DNA of 6,572 nt from assembly GCA_900318545.1 (NCBI GenBank), contig ONLC01000124.1:1-6572 (forward strand). The letters are read 5' to 3'. How positions within the stretch are numbered: position 1 is the stretch's first letter; every line of letters starts with the position of its first letter. Made by a program: the position numbers and the translations under genes. Shown here piece after piece: positions 1 to 5,614 of this stretch. A model generated the notes under the pieces. It did not search any database. It worked only from the letters and a program-made list of their open reading frames with translations, and had not been told where the DNA came from. The DNA comes from an uncultured Eubacteriales bacterium (lineage in GTDB: Bacteria; Bacillota; Clostridia; Oscillospirales; Ruminococcaceae).

Positions 1-407
1 GACGGCAGCCACATAAAAAGCACCACCGCAAGGCCGATGCCAAGCAGCATTGAGATAGCCGAAACTATCGGCATTATCTTGTCTCCCAGCTTTTCGGAGA
101 GCCATTTCTCAAACTTTGTTTCAGGCTCCTCGTCCTCTTCTGTCATCTGTTTGTCAGCCGACTTCATAAGGCACCTATAGCCCAGCATCAGCGATGAAAC
201 AAAGCTGAATATGCCTCTCACAAAGGGCACCTTTCTGTACCAAGCCTTTCCGCCCTTTACGTCCCATGTTTCGAGGTCGATCTCTCCGCTCGGGAGGCGG
301 CACGCCATAGCTCCCTTTTCGGGGCCTCTCATCATAACGCCCTCTATAACTGCCTGTCCGCCTATACTGGTCTTGAATTTCTCATTGGTTTCGGGTCTGC
401 TGCTCAT
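1..407 (-). CDS. DUF1385 (YqhQ-type) membrane protein, N-terminal part, runs off the window edge
   Basis: The first 135 codons of a protein are visible; the C-terminus lies beyond position 1. Residues 15-29 (IGGQAVIEGVMMRGP) are the hallmark opening motif of the DUF1385 family, whose Bacillus member is YqhQ. The family motif around residues 61-84 (PFVRGI, then a Ser/Leu-rich segment ending GYRCLMKSA) follows. A charged, Glu-rich linker (89-110) leads into a hydrophobic segment at about 111-133, probably a membrane helix. Family members are usually about 300 residues, so more than half is missing. The ATG at 407 is the first possible start after an in-frame stop, and AGGAGG at 420-425 precedes it by 12 nt, a rather long spacing. 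The start lies inside the end of the kinase gene (26-nt overlap), implying co-transcription and possibly coupled translation. The molecular function of the family is not established; I assign none. Confidence 0.9.
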   Translation of the reverse strand, partial: MSSRPETNEKFKTSIGGQAVIEGVMMRGPEKGAMACRLPSGEIDLETWDVKGGKAWYRKVPFVRGIFSFVSSLMLGYRCLMKSADKQMTEEDEEPETKFEKWLSEKLGDKIMPIVSAISMLLGIGLAVVLFMWLP

Positions 408-1938
408 CTGCTGCGATGTCCTCCTGACTATCTATAGGCTCGGTCGAAATAAGCTCAACGTTCACCGTATCGTTTTTGTCTGATTTCTTGTTCTGCTCTA
501 TACACGGCAGGGTTATCATTACCGTAGTTCCGACTCCCTGCTCGCTGTCTACTTCAAGTGTTCCGCCGTGACGCTGTATTATCTCATCAGCTACGGCAAG
601 ACCTATTCCCGAGCCTCTTCTTGTGTGGTTCGCCTTGAAGAACTTCGTCTTTATCTTCGGAAGATCCTCTTTTGAAATGCCTATGCCTGTATCGGAGATA
701 GAAATGCATATCTCGCCTTCCTCTTCATAGGCCTCTACCGAAACAGTATCGCCCTTATCCGAATACTTGATAGCATTGTCCACTATGTTAATGAAGACCT
801 GTCTTAGCCTGTTCTTGTCTCCGTACACGAAGGAGAGCATCTGAGGCTCGTAGTAATCGAGCTTTATACCTAAGGCTCTAGCTCTTTCCTGATAGATAAG
901 AACTGTCTCGGTAAGCTCTGCTAAAATGTCTATCGTGTCCATGACAAGGGTCAGGCGGTTATCCTGAATTCTTGAGAAGTCAAGAAGCTCCTCTACCATC
1001 TGTGACAGACGCTCTGTCTCGCTGGTGATAACTCTCATTCCCTTTTTGAAGGTCTCCTTATCGTCATACATCATGGTGATGGTCTCCGTCCAGCCCTTGA
1101 TAGCTGTAAGCGGAGTTCTCAGCTCATGCGATACGGAGGATATGAACTCATTTTTCATCTGCTCCGTATTTGAGAGCTCCTGAGCCATATAGTTTATGGA
1201 GTCGCAGAGCTCGCCCAGCTCATCATCACGCTGTTTTTCGATACGCTCTCTGAAATCCCCCGTTGCAAACTTTCTTGCAACATCATTTACGTTTCTGATA
1301 GGGATAACTATCGACTTTATAAAGAACAGACCCGAGAACAGCATAAGCAGAATTATCGCAATTACTACGCCCGTCATTATAACTGCCAGAAGCACTATCT
1401 GCGAATCTATATTCTTCATTGACGAAAGCATTCTTACAGCCTCGTACTCGCTTCCCTTCGGTGAGATCACCGCCGTCATTGCAAGCACCTTTTCGCCTGT
1501 TTCCAGCTCATATATCTGCGAGGCGGTTCCCGTGTCTGACTTCTTGGCGTCAGTATAGTCCTGCATATTATCCTTGCCCGAGGGTGAAAAGCCCGATGAT
1601 GTAACATCGACCTCTCCGTTTGTTTTTATAGCCATGAGCTCTATCTTGTCCTTGTCCTCATAGCCCTCAACAATGGAGCGTATCTGGGCATTATAGTTTG
1701 TCTGTTCCTCGCCCGAGGTATTCATTATCGCTGTGGTAACTATCTTCATTCGAGATGTCAGATACTGTCTTGCGGAGCTGTAATAATAGTTCCTCATAAG
1801 GAAGATCAGCAGCACCTCAAGCAGCAGCAGTATCACCGTTACAGCCCCCAGGCTGTTAGTTAGCCAGTGGCGTGTGATGCTCCTGCGGGCAATATTTCTA
1901 TGTGATTTTTTCATATATCCCGTCCGCAGTGCGGACAC
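382..1938 (-). CDS. HAMP-domain sensor histidine kinase, two membrane segments
   Basis: This is a membrane sensor kinase that would autophosphorylate on His and pass the phosphate to the adjacent response regulator. In order: a basic N-terminus (1-28), TM1 (about 30-49), an extracytoplasmic sensor region of about 130 residues (51-179, Cache-like by general look only), TM2 (about 181-208), HAMP (about 209-262), a HisKA H-box with His271 in SVSHELRTPL, the N-box (NIVDNA, 383-388), the G1 box DTGIGI (416-421) and the G2 region GSGIGL (442-447). All catalytic motifs look intact. A polar, acidic tail (about 481-518) follows the ATPase domain and is not part of the usual fold. The first start is GTG at 1938, preceded by AGGGAG with 9 nt spacing and an in-frame stop. 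ATG at 1914 (codon 9, MKKSHRN) is an alternative with a weak site. It lies 28 nt after the regulator gene and overlaps the DUF1385 start. The signal sensed is unknown. Confidence 0.95.
   Translation of the reverse strand: MSALRTGYMKKSHRNIARRSITRHWLTNSLGAVTVILLLLEVLLIFLMRNYYYSSARQYLTSRMKIVTTAIMNTSGEEQTNYNAQIRSIVEGYEDKDKIELMAIKTNGEVDVTSSGFSPSGKDNMQDYTDAKKSDTGTASQIYELETGEKVLAMTAVISPKGSEYEAVRMLSSMKNIDSQIVLLAVIMTGVVIAIILLMLFSGLFFIKSIVIPIRNVNDVARKFATGDFRERIEKQRDDELGELCDSINYMAQELSNTEQMKNEFISSVSHELRTPLTAIKGWTETITMMYDDKETFKKGMRVITSETERLSQMVEELLDFSRIQDNRLTLVMDTIDILAELTETVLIYQERARALGIKLDYYEPQMLSFVYGDKNRLRQVFINIVDNAIKYSDKGDTVSVEAYEEEGEICISISDTGIGISKEDLPKIKTKFFKANHTRRGSGIGLAVADEIIQRHGGTLEVDSEQGVGTTVMITLPCIEQNKKSDKNDTVNVELISTEPIDSQEDIAADEQQTRNQ
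420..425 (-). promoter_or_regulatory. Ribosome binding site of the DUF1385 gene, inside the kinase gene
   Basis: AGGAGG on the minus strand lies within the last codons of the histidine kinase gene, 12 nt before the ATG at 407. No closer start codon exists in that frame, and a stop codon lies a few codons upstream, so this site decides the start. The spacing is longer than the usual 7-9 nt, which may lower initiation or make it depend on ribosomes finishing the kinase gene. Confidence 0.6.
1922..1936 (-). promoter_or_regulatory. Small hairpin between the two candidate kinase start codons
   Basis: GTCCGC-ACT-GCGGAC (minus strand) is a perfect 6-bp GC-rich stem with a 3-nt loop, extendable by a U-G wobble. 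It begins at the last base of the GTG start and ends 7 nt before the ATG at 1914. In mRNA it would follow directly after the GTG codon and occupy the position of a ribosome binding site for the ATG. This argues that GTG is the main start and that the structure may tune translation. It could also be chance, since the stem is short. Confidence 0.4.
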
Positions 1939-1966
1939 ACCTACCTACTCCCTGTTTGTGTTTGTA

Positions 1967-2671
1967 TCAGCCGTTTCCGGGCGACCACTTATAGCCAAAG
2001 CCCCAGATAGTGAGAATGTACTTCGGGTTTGAGGGCTCGTCCTCTATCTTCATTCTTATTCTTCTGATGTTCACATCAACTATCTTATCATCGCCGTAGT
2101 AGCTCTCGCCCCAGATGTGGTTAAGTATGCTTGTTCTGTCAAGGGCAGTATTCTGATTCTTGAAGAAGTACTCCATTATCTGATACTCTACCTGAGTAAG
2201 GTCTATCTGCTGACCGTTTTTAAGAACCGTCCTGCTCTTTAAGTTCAGAACGAAAGGTCCCGAGGTGATAGAAGAGGTCTCCTCGGTCTTTGTTCCCGAG
2301 CGGCTCACTCTTCTGCACACTGCATCTACTCTTGCGATAAGCTCGGAGATAGAAAACGGCTTTGTGATGTAGTCATCAGCGCCCGCCATAAGGCAGGATA
2401 TCTTATCCATTTCCTGACTCTTTGCCGAGAGCATGATTATACCAATGTTAGTGTTCTTCTCTCTGATTTTTTTGCACACCTGCATACCGTCAATGCCGGG
2501 CATCATAATGTCAAGGAGAGCAACATCGAAGTCGCCGTCCTTCTCATCATAAGCCTTGAGAGCGTCCTCGCCGTTGCCGACGTCGATCACCTCATAGCCG
2601 CTTCTTACAAGATTGATCACGACAAACTCTCTGATGGAGTCCTCGTCCTCGCAAACCAGCACTCTTTTCAT
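1967..2671 (-). CDS. OmpR/PhoB-family response regulator
   Basis: A cytoplasmic DNA-binding regulator of 234 residues, the normal length for this family, and the presumed partner of the kinase encoded immediately downstream. The receiver domain (1-120) has the acidic pair Glu8/Asp9, the phosphoacceptor Asp54 (LLDIMMPGIDG), the switch residue Ser82 (LSAK) and Lys104 (TKPF). The winged-helix effector domain (about 138-232) has the typical recognition-helix region VDVNIRRIRMKI (198-209) and the C-terminal wing GFGYKW (224-229). The ATG at 2671 is preceded by AAAGGAGG with 9 nt spacing; that site overlaps the stop codon of the lipoprotein gene, and the gap between the genes is 15 nt. The target genes cannot be read from the sequence. 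Autoregulation through the promoter upstream of the lipoprotein gene is a plausible inference. Confidence 0.97.
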   Translation of the reverse strand: MKRVLVCEDEDSIREFVVINLVRSGYEVIDVGNGEDALKAYDEKDGDFDVALLDIMMPGIDGMQVCKKIREKNTNIGIIMLSAKSQEMDKISCLMAGADDYITKPFSISELIARVDAVCRRVSRSGTKTEETSSITSGPFVLNLKSRTVLKNGQQIDLTQVEYQIMEYFFKNQNTALDRTSILNHIWGESYYGDDKIVDVNIRRIRMKIEDEPSNPKYILTIWGFGYKWSPGNG

Positions 2672-2680
2672 TTGTTTTTT

Positions 2681-2688
2681 CCTCCTTT
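2681..2688 (-). promoter_or_regulatory. Strong ribosome binding site of the response regulator, overlapping the lipoprotein stop
   Basis: AAAGGAGG on the minus strand, 9 nt before the ATG at 2671. Its first two bases are the last two of the lipoprotein TAA stop (2687-2689). The overlap means ribosomes ending the lipoprotein arrive directly on this site, which supports coordinated translation of lipoprotein and regulator. Confidence 0.8.
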
Positions 2689-4018
2689 AATCTGTTATAT
2701 AAAGGTTATTAGTTACTTCATCTATAGTGGGTATAAGCTTTTCACGCTTGTCAAGCGGAAGCTTCACAACGTAGTCAAGCTGACCCTTGCTCCCGACCAC
2801 CTGATATCCGTCAGACACATACCTCTCGGTCTTTGCCTTCGGTGAAAGACCTATACGCATTATTTCCTCCGAGCTTGTGTTTATGTCGCCTGTGTATTTA
2901 TAGAAAACAAGCTCGCCCGATTCAGTATCCTTTTTCACGGTAACTGAGCTGTTCCACCTCTTCGGGAAGGCAAAGAAATAGCCGTCCGAGATAGCATAGT
3001 AGCCGCTGTACTTCTCTTTAAGGTCATAGAAGTCTCTGTACTCGCTCCACGTTGTCATATAGACCATTTCCTCGGTGACTGCATTTTCATAGCCTATCAT
3101 TGCCGAGGTCGTTGGTATCTCGATAACTCCGTCCTCATCTATATCGGTGCAGTAGTAGCCTGCAGGTCTGATACATTTAGGAAGGAGCTTATCAGGTCTT
3201 TGCTCCATGGGATTCTGAAGACTTGAATAGCGGTAATAAACTATTTCGGTCTGGAGGTTTCCCTCTGCATTCAGGCCGTCTACAAAGAGAGCTCTTCTTC
3301 CGCCCTCAATATAGCCCGACTTAGACTGGATATAGTTCTGAACACCGTCACACATTCTGATGCCTGCGTCCTTGGTGATCTCACCGTCCTCAGTTCTGAG
3401 GAGTGATGCCGTCACCACAGATACACCTGTTTCGGACTCGGTAGACTTTGAAATAGCTACTACCTCATTATGACCGTCGTTGTTTATGTCTATCGGTTCA
3501 AGCACTGAATACTGATCCTCGGCTATGCGGTTGAACTCCTTGTCCTTGTAGCTGTATATCTCCAGAGTTTTCTCCTCGCTCGTAAGGTTCTGATAGCCGA
3601 CCAGCACATCTGTATTGCCCTCATCACCGACAGAGGATATCATAACTCTGTCTATTTCCGTTCCTCCGCCTGCAAGCTCCTTTACGGAGTACCACTTGCC
3701 CTGACTGTTCTTATCAAGGATATTTACCCTCAGTCCGTCCTTTCCGCTGCTTGAAGCATACTCGTAGAACACAAGAGCTTCATCAGTGGGCTCATCGTCA
3801 ATATCTGCAATAACAAAGGCGGAGCGGTAATCCCCGTTTCTCGGATATTTCAGCGTAATATTGCTTCCGACCCTTTCTATAAGAGCCTCATGGATAGCAC
3901 TTTGCTCCTCGGTGAACTTCGGGGCATTGAGAAGCGTGTCCACCGTAAACGAAACGCCCGTACAGCCGCTTAAAAGCATAGCTGACGCACAGCTCAGAGA
4001 GCAGACTAACCTTTTCAC
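2687..4018 (-). CDS. Predicted lipoprotein with FG-GAP/VCBS-like repeats, first gene of the two-component operon
   Basis: A 443-residue predicted lipoprotein of unknown function. The N-terminus is a type II signal peptide: VKR, a hydrophobic stretch, then lipobox LSGC with the acylated Cys at 19. Aspartate-rich motifs resembling FG-GAP/VCBS loops recur: DIDDEPTDEA (about 72), GDEGNTDVLVGY (about 131), DINNDGHNEVV (about 177), DGLNAEGNLQTEIVYY (about 247) and DIDEDGVIEIP (about 292). Each is followed by a short beta-like strand. The 45-70 residue spacing suggests a beta-propeller-like, possibly calcium-binding, outer-surface domain. A separate C-terminal region (about 340-443) is rich in aromatic and beta-strand patterns. 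I chose GTG at 4018 because GGAGG at 4027-4031 lies 8 nt before it; the longer frame from TTG at 4033 would place this site inside the coding region and spoil the signal-peptide start. As the first gene ahead of a regulator and kinase, it may act as an accessory sensor. That is an inference. Confidence 0.85.
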   Translation of the reverse strand: MKRLVCSLSCASAMLLSGCTGVSFTVDTLLNAPKFTEEQSAIHEALIERVGSNITLKYPRNGDYRSAFVIADIDDEPTDEALVFYEYASSSGKDGLRVNILDKNSQGKWYSVKELAGGGTEIDRVMISSVGDEGNTDVLVGYQNLTSEEKTLEIYSYKDKEFNRIAEDQYSVLEPIDINNDGHNEVVAISKSTESETGVSVVTASLLRTEDGEITKDAGIRMCDGVQNYIQSKSGYIEGGRRALFVDGLNAEGNLQTEIVYYRYSSLQNPMEQRPDKLLPKCIRPAGYYCTDIDEDGVIEIPTTSAMIGYENAVTEEMVYMTTWSEYRDFYDLKEKYSGYYAISDGYFFAFPKRWNSSVTVKKDTESGELVFYKYTGDINTSSEEIMRIGLSPKAKTERYVSDGYQVVGSKGQLDYVVKLPLDKREKLIPTIDEVTNNLYITD

Positions 4019-4026
4019 CGCAGACA

Positions 4027-4031
4027 CCTCC
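4027..4031 (-). promoter_or_regulatory. Ribosome binding site that sets the lipoprotein start
   Basis: GGAGG on the minus strand, 8 nt upstream of the GTG at 4018. It makes the GTG, followed by a basic and hydrophobic signal peptide, the likely start, and argues against TTG at 4033, which shares its last base with this site. Confidence 0.8.
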
Positions 4032-4037
4032 AATCAA

Positions 4038-4069
4038 AATAAGACCGGGTACACATACCCGATCTTATT
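4038..4069 (-). terminator. 14-bp inverted repeat: likely citrate synthase terminator and/or operator
   Basis: The two arms (4056-4069 and 4038-4051) pair over 14 bp with one G-U wobble around a 4-nt loop. On the minus strand the stem runs into a T-rich stretch (TTATTTTG), so it can end transcription of citrate synthase, whose stop lies about 50 nt upstream. The same repeat overlaps the last bases of the -10 box and the predicted start point of the next operon, the classic place for a repressor operator. The sequence alone does not decide between the two roles. The T-tract is interrupted and so modest for a terminator. Confidence 0.6.
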
Positions 4070-4095
4070 ATAGCACATATTTCGCCAATTGTAAA
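4067..4095 (-). promoter_or_regulatory. Sigma-A type promoter of the lipoprotein/two-component operon
   Basis: On the minus strand, the -35 box TTTACA (4090-4095) and the -10 box TATAAT (4067-4072) are separated by exactly 17 nt. TG one base before the -10 box gives an extended -10 element. Transcription should start near 4060, leaving a leader of about 42 nt that carries the GGAGG site. The first bases of that leader can fold as GGGUA-UGUG-UACCC, a 5-bp hairpin at the very 5' end. It is the only promoter-like sequence I see for the four-gene operon. Confidence 0.75.
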
Positions 4096-4121
4096 GCTTT
4101 TTATACTCAGACTGTACCGCA

Positions 4122-5468
4122 TTATCTTTCTGCCAGCGGAACATACACCTTATTTGCTGTTACAGACTTATAAGCAGGACGGATAATACGCTTCCCTGTT
4201 ACGAGCTCCTCGAATCTGTGAGCACACCAGCCTGCCATTCTCGAAACTGCAAACATAGGAGTGAACAGATCCTCGGGGATACCGAGCATTCTGTATACAA
4301 AGCCCGAGTACATATCAACGTTTGCACACATTACCTTATCGTTGCCCTTTACCCTCGCAAAAAGCTCGGGAGTAAGCCTCTCGATAGCGTCAAGGAGTCT
4401 GAATTCCTTCTCAAACTCAGTGCCTCTTGCAAGCTTGATCGCGTTCTCTTTAAGGATCTCGCATCTCGGGTCGGAAAGCGTATATACAGCGTGACCCATA
4501 CCGTAGATAAGTCCCGAGCCGTCAAAGGCTTCCTTTCTGAGTATCTTTTCAAGGAAGGCTGCGATCTCATCATCGTCCTCCCAGTTGTGAACGTGTGCCT
4601 TTATGCACTCATGCATAGCGGAGACCTTCTTGTTAGCACCGCCGTGACGTGTACCCTTCAGAGCTCCTACCGCAGCTGAATATGCAGAGTAGGAATCCGT
4701 TCCCGATGAGGTCAGCACCCTGCACGCAAAGGTGGAGTTGTTTCCGCCGCCGTGCTCAGCGTGCAGAAGCATCATAAGGTCAAGAAGCTTTGCTTCATCG
4801 TCAGTAAACTGCCTGTCAGGTCTGAGAGCAGAAAGAATCATCTCAGCAGTTGAATGTGAGGGTATCAGCGGGTGCAGGAACATACTTGCACCGTCAAACG
4901 AACGCCTTTTAACCTGATATGCAGATACCATAATATTAGGCATTTTCGATATGATCGAGATAGCGGTCGCCATTTCATACTCAGGCGAGCGGTTCTCGGG
5001 GTCATCATCATAGGAATAGAGTGCAAGGATAGACCTTGCAATCTTGTTCATTATATCCTTTGAGGGGGCTTTAAGTATCATATCCTCAAAGAAGTCGGCA
5101 GGCAGAGCTCTGTTCTCAGCAAGCATAGCACGGAATGCCGCAAGCTCCTCAGTATTCGGAAGGTCTCCCATAAGAAGCAGATAAACTATCTCCTCATAGG
5201 CAAAGCGGTTTTCCTTTCTTGCATTGTCTACAAGATCTCGGATGTTGTAGCCTCTGTATATAAGCTGACCCTGTATAGGCGACTTTACTCCCTCATCAAC
5301 AACGTAGCCGTGTACGTTACAGATATTAGTCAGACCTGCCATAACTCCGGTACCGTCGGAGTTTCTGAGGCCTCTTTTTACCACATATTTATCGTAGAGC
5401 TTAGGGTCTATAGCATTGTTCTCAACAAACCTCTTATACAGCATAGACCTTGCTTTATTGCTTACCAT
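4122..5468 (-). CDS. Citrate synthase (Si-type family)
   Basis: Condenses oxaloacetate and acetyl-CoA to citrate in the cytoplasm. In fermentative Clostridia this usually feeds 2-oxoglutarate and glutamate synthesis rather than a full TCA cycle. At 448 residues it has the normal length. Catalytic residues are visible in 448-residue numbering: His275 in GTRHGGAN, His326 in GMGHAVYTLSDPR and Asp385 in NVDMYSG. The substrate arginines Arg335 (DPR), Arg410 (SRMAGW) and Arg430 (IIRP) are also present, and LLHAEHGGGNNSTF precedes the first catalytic His. The Arg often found after the second catalytic His (GHRVY) is Ala here. I start at ATG 5468 because AAAGGGG (5478-5484) lies 9 nt before it. The upstream ATG at 5495 has no ribosome site and lies only about 12 nt from the predicted transcription start. 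No aconitase or isocitrate dehydrogenase gene is adjacent. 2-methylcitrate synthase activity cannot be excluded from sequence. Confidence 0.95.
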   Translation of the reverse strand: MVSNKARSMLYKRFVENNAIDPKLYDKYVVKRGLRNSDGTGVMAGLTNICNVHGYVVDEGVKSPIQGQLIYRGYNIRDLVDNARKENRFAYEEIVYLLLMGDLPNTEELAAFRAMLAENRALPADFFEDMILKAPSKDIMNKIARSILALYSYDDDPENRSPEYEMATAISIISKMPNIMVSAYQVKRRSFDGASMFLHPLIPSHSTAEMILSALRPDRQFTDDEAKLLDLMMLLHAEHGGGNNSTFACRVLTSSGTDSYSAYSAAVGALKGTRHGGANKKVSAMHECIKAHVHNWEDDDEIAAFLEKILRKEAFDGSGLIYGMGHAVYTLSDPRCEILKENAIKLARGTEFEKEFRLLDAIERLTPELFARVKGNDKVMCANVDMYSGFVYRMLGIPEDLFTPMFAVSRMAGWCAHRFEELVTGKRIIRPAYKSVTANKVYVPLAER

Positions 5469-5477
5469 AGCAAATAT

Positions 5478-5484
5478 CCCCTTT
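5478..5484 (-). promoter_or_regulatory. Ribosome binding site that sets the citrate synthase start
   Basis: AAAGGGG on the minus strand, 9 nt before the ATG at 5468. The in-frame ATG at 5495 has only AT-rich sequence before it, so this site favours the shorter protein. Confidence 0.7.
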
Positions 5485-5513
5485 CTTTCAGACATTCTTA
5501 AATAAGTTTAAAT

Positions 5514-5542
5514 ATTATACCATAAAAAAGACAACTTGTCAA
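5514..5542 (-). promoter_or_regulatory. Full-consensus sigma-A promoter of citrate synthase
   Basis: On the minus strand, TTGACA (5537-5542), a 17-nt spacer and TATAAT (5514-5519) match the housekeeping consensus at all twelve positions. TGG before the -10 box adds an extended -10 motif. The predicted start point is near 5507, giving a leader of about 39 nt to the ATG at 5468. Such a strong core promoter suggests high basal expression, possibly held down by a repressor at the overlapping palindrome. Confidence 0.88.
5530..5540. promoter_or_regulatory. 11-bp palindrome on the citrate synthase -35 box, possible operator
   Basis: GACAA-C-TTGTC is a perfect inverted repeat with a one-base centre that overlaps four bases of the -35 hexamer (5537-5540). 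A protein bound here would block RNA polymerase. It is short and part of it is fixed by the -35 consensus, so it may be chance. Confidence 0.3.
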
Positions 5543-5574
5543 ATCAGACGCAACTGACATTTTCCGTCTGATTT
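5541..5574 (+). repeat. 10-bp inverted repeat with T-run in the divergent intergenic region
   Basis: AAATCAGACG (5541-5550) and CGTCTGATTT (5565-5574) are perfect complements around a 14-nt loop. On the plus strand a run of six T (5572-5577) overlaps the stem end, giving a terminator-like shape. No plus-strand gene lies upstream for it to terminate, so it may be a leader attenuator of the SpoIID-like gene or an operator upstream of the citrate synthase promoter, whose -35 box it touches. I see no convincing plus-strand promoter before it. Confidence 0.5.
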
Positions 5575-5602
5575 TTTGCAGCCGCAGGTATATAATGTCC
5601 TC

Positions 5603-5607
5603 GGAGG
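5603..5607 (+). promoter_or_regulatory. Ribosome binding site of the SpoIID-like gene
   Basis: GGAGG on the plus strand, 7 nt before the ATG at 5615. It fixes that ATG as the start over the in-frame TTG at 5576, and the protein then begins directly with its membrane anchor. Confidence 0.8.
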
Positions 5608-5614
5608 GATAGCT

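Noticed and set aside
4019..4033. TTG at 4033 as the lipoprotein start
   Set aside because: The GGAGG site lies inside this extension and fits the GTG at 4018. The extra residues would add Glu in front of the signal peptide.
4218..4679. Plus-strand open frame of 153 codons inside citrate synthase
   Set aside because: It is antisense to a well-conserved gene and has no ribosome site or recognisable protein features. The same applies to the other open frames opposite the kinase, the lipoprotein and citrate synthase.
5501..5519. CcpC-like box (ATAA-N7-TTAT) at the citrate synthase promoter
   Set aside because: ATAA and TTAT are present, but 9 nt apart instead of 7, in a very AT-rich stretch. 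The match is not convincing.
5591..5596. TATAAT on the plus strand just upstream of the SpoIID-like gene, as its -10 box
   Set aside because: The implied start point (about 5603) would fall on the ribosome binding site itself, and no -35 box is found 16-18 nt upstream.
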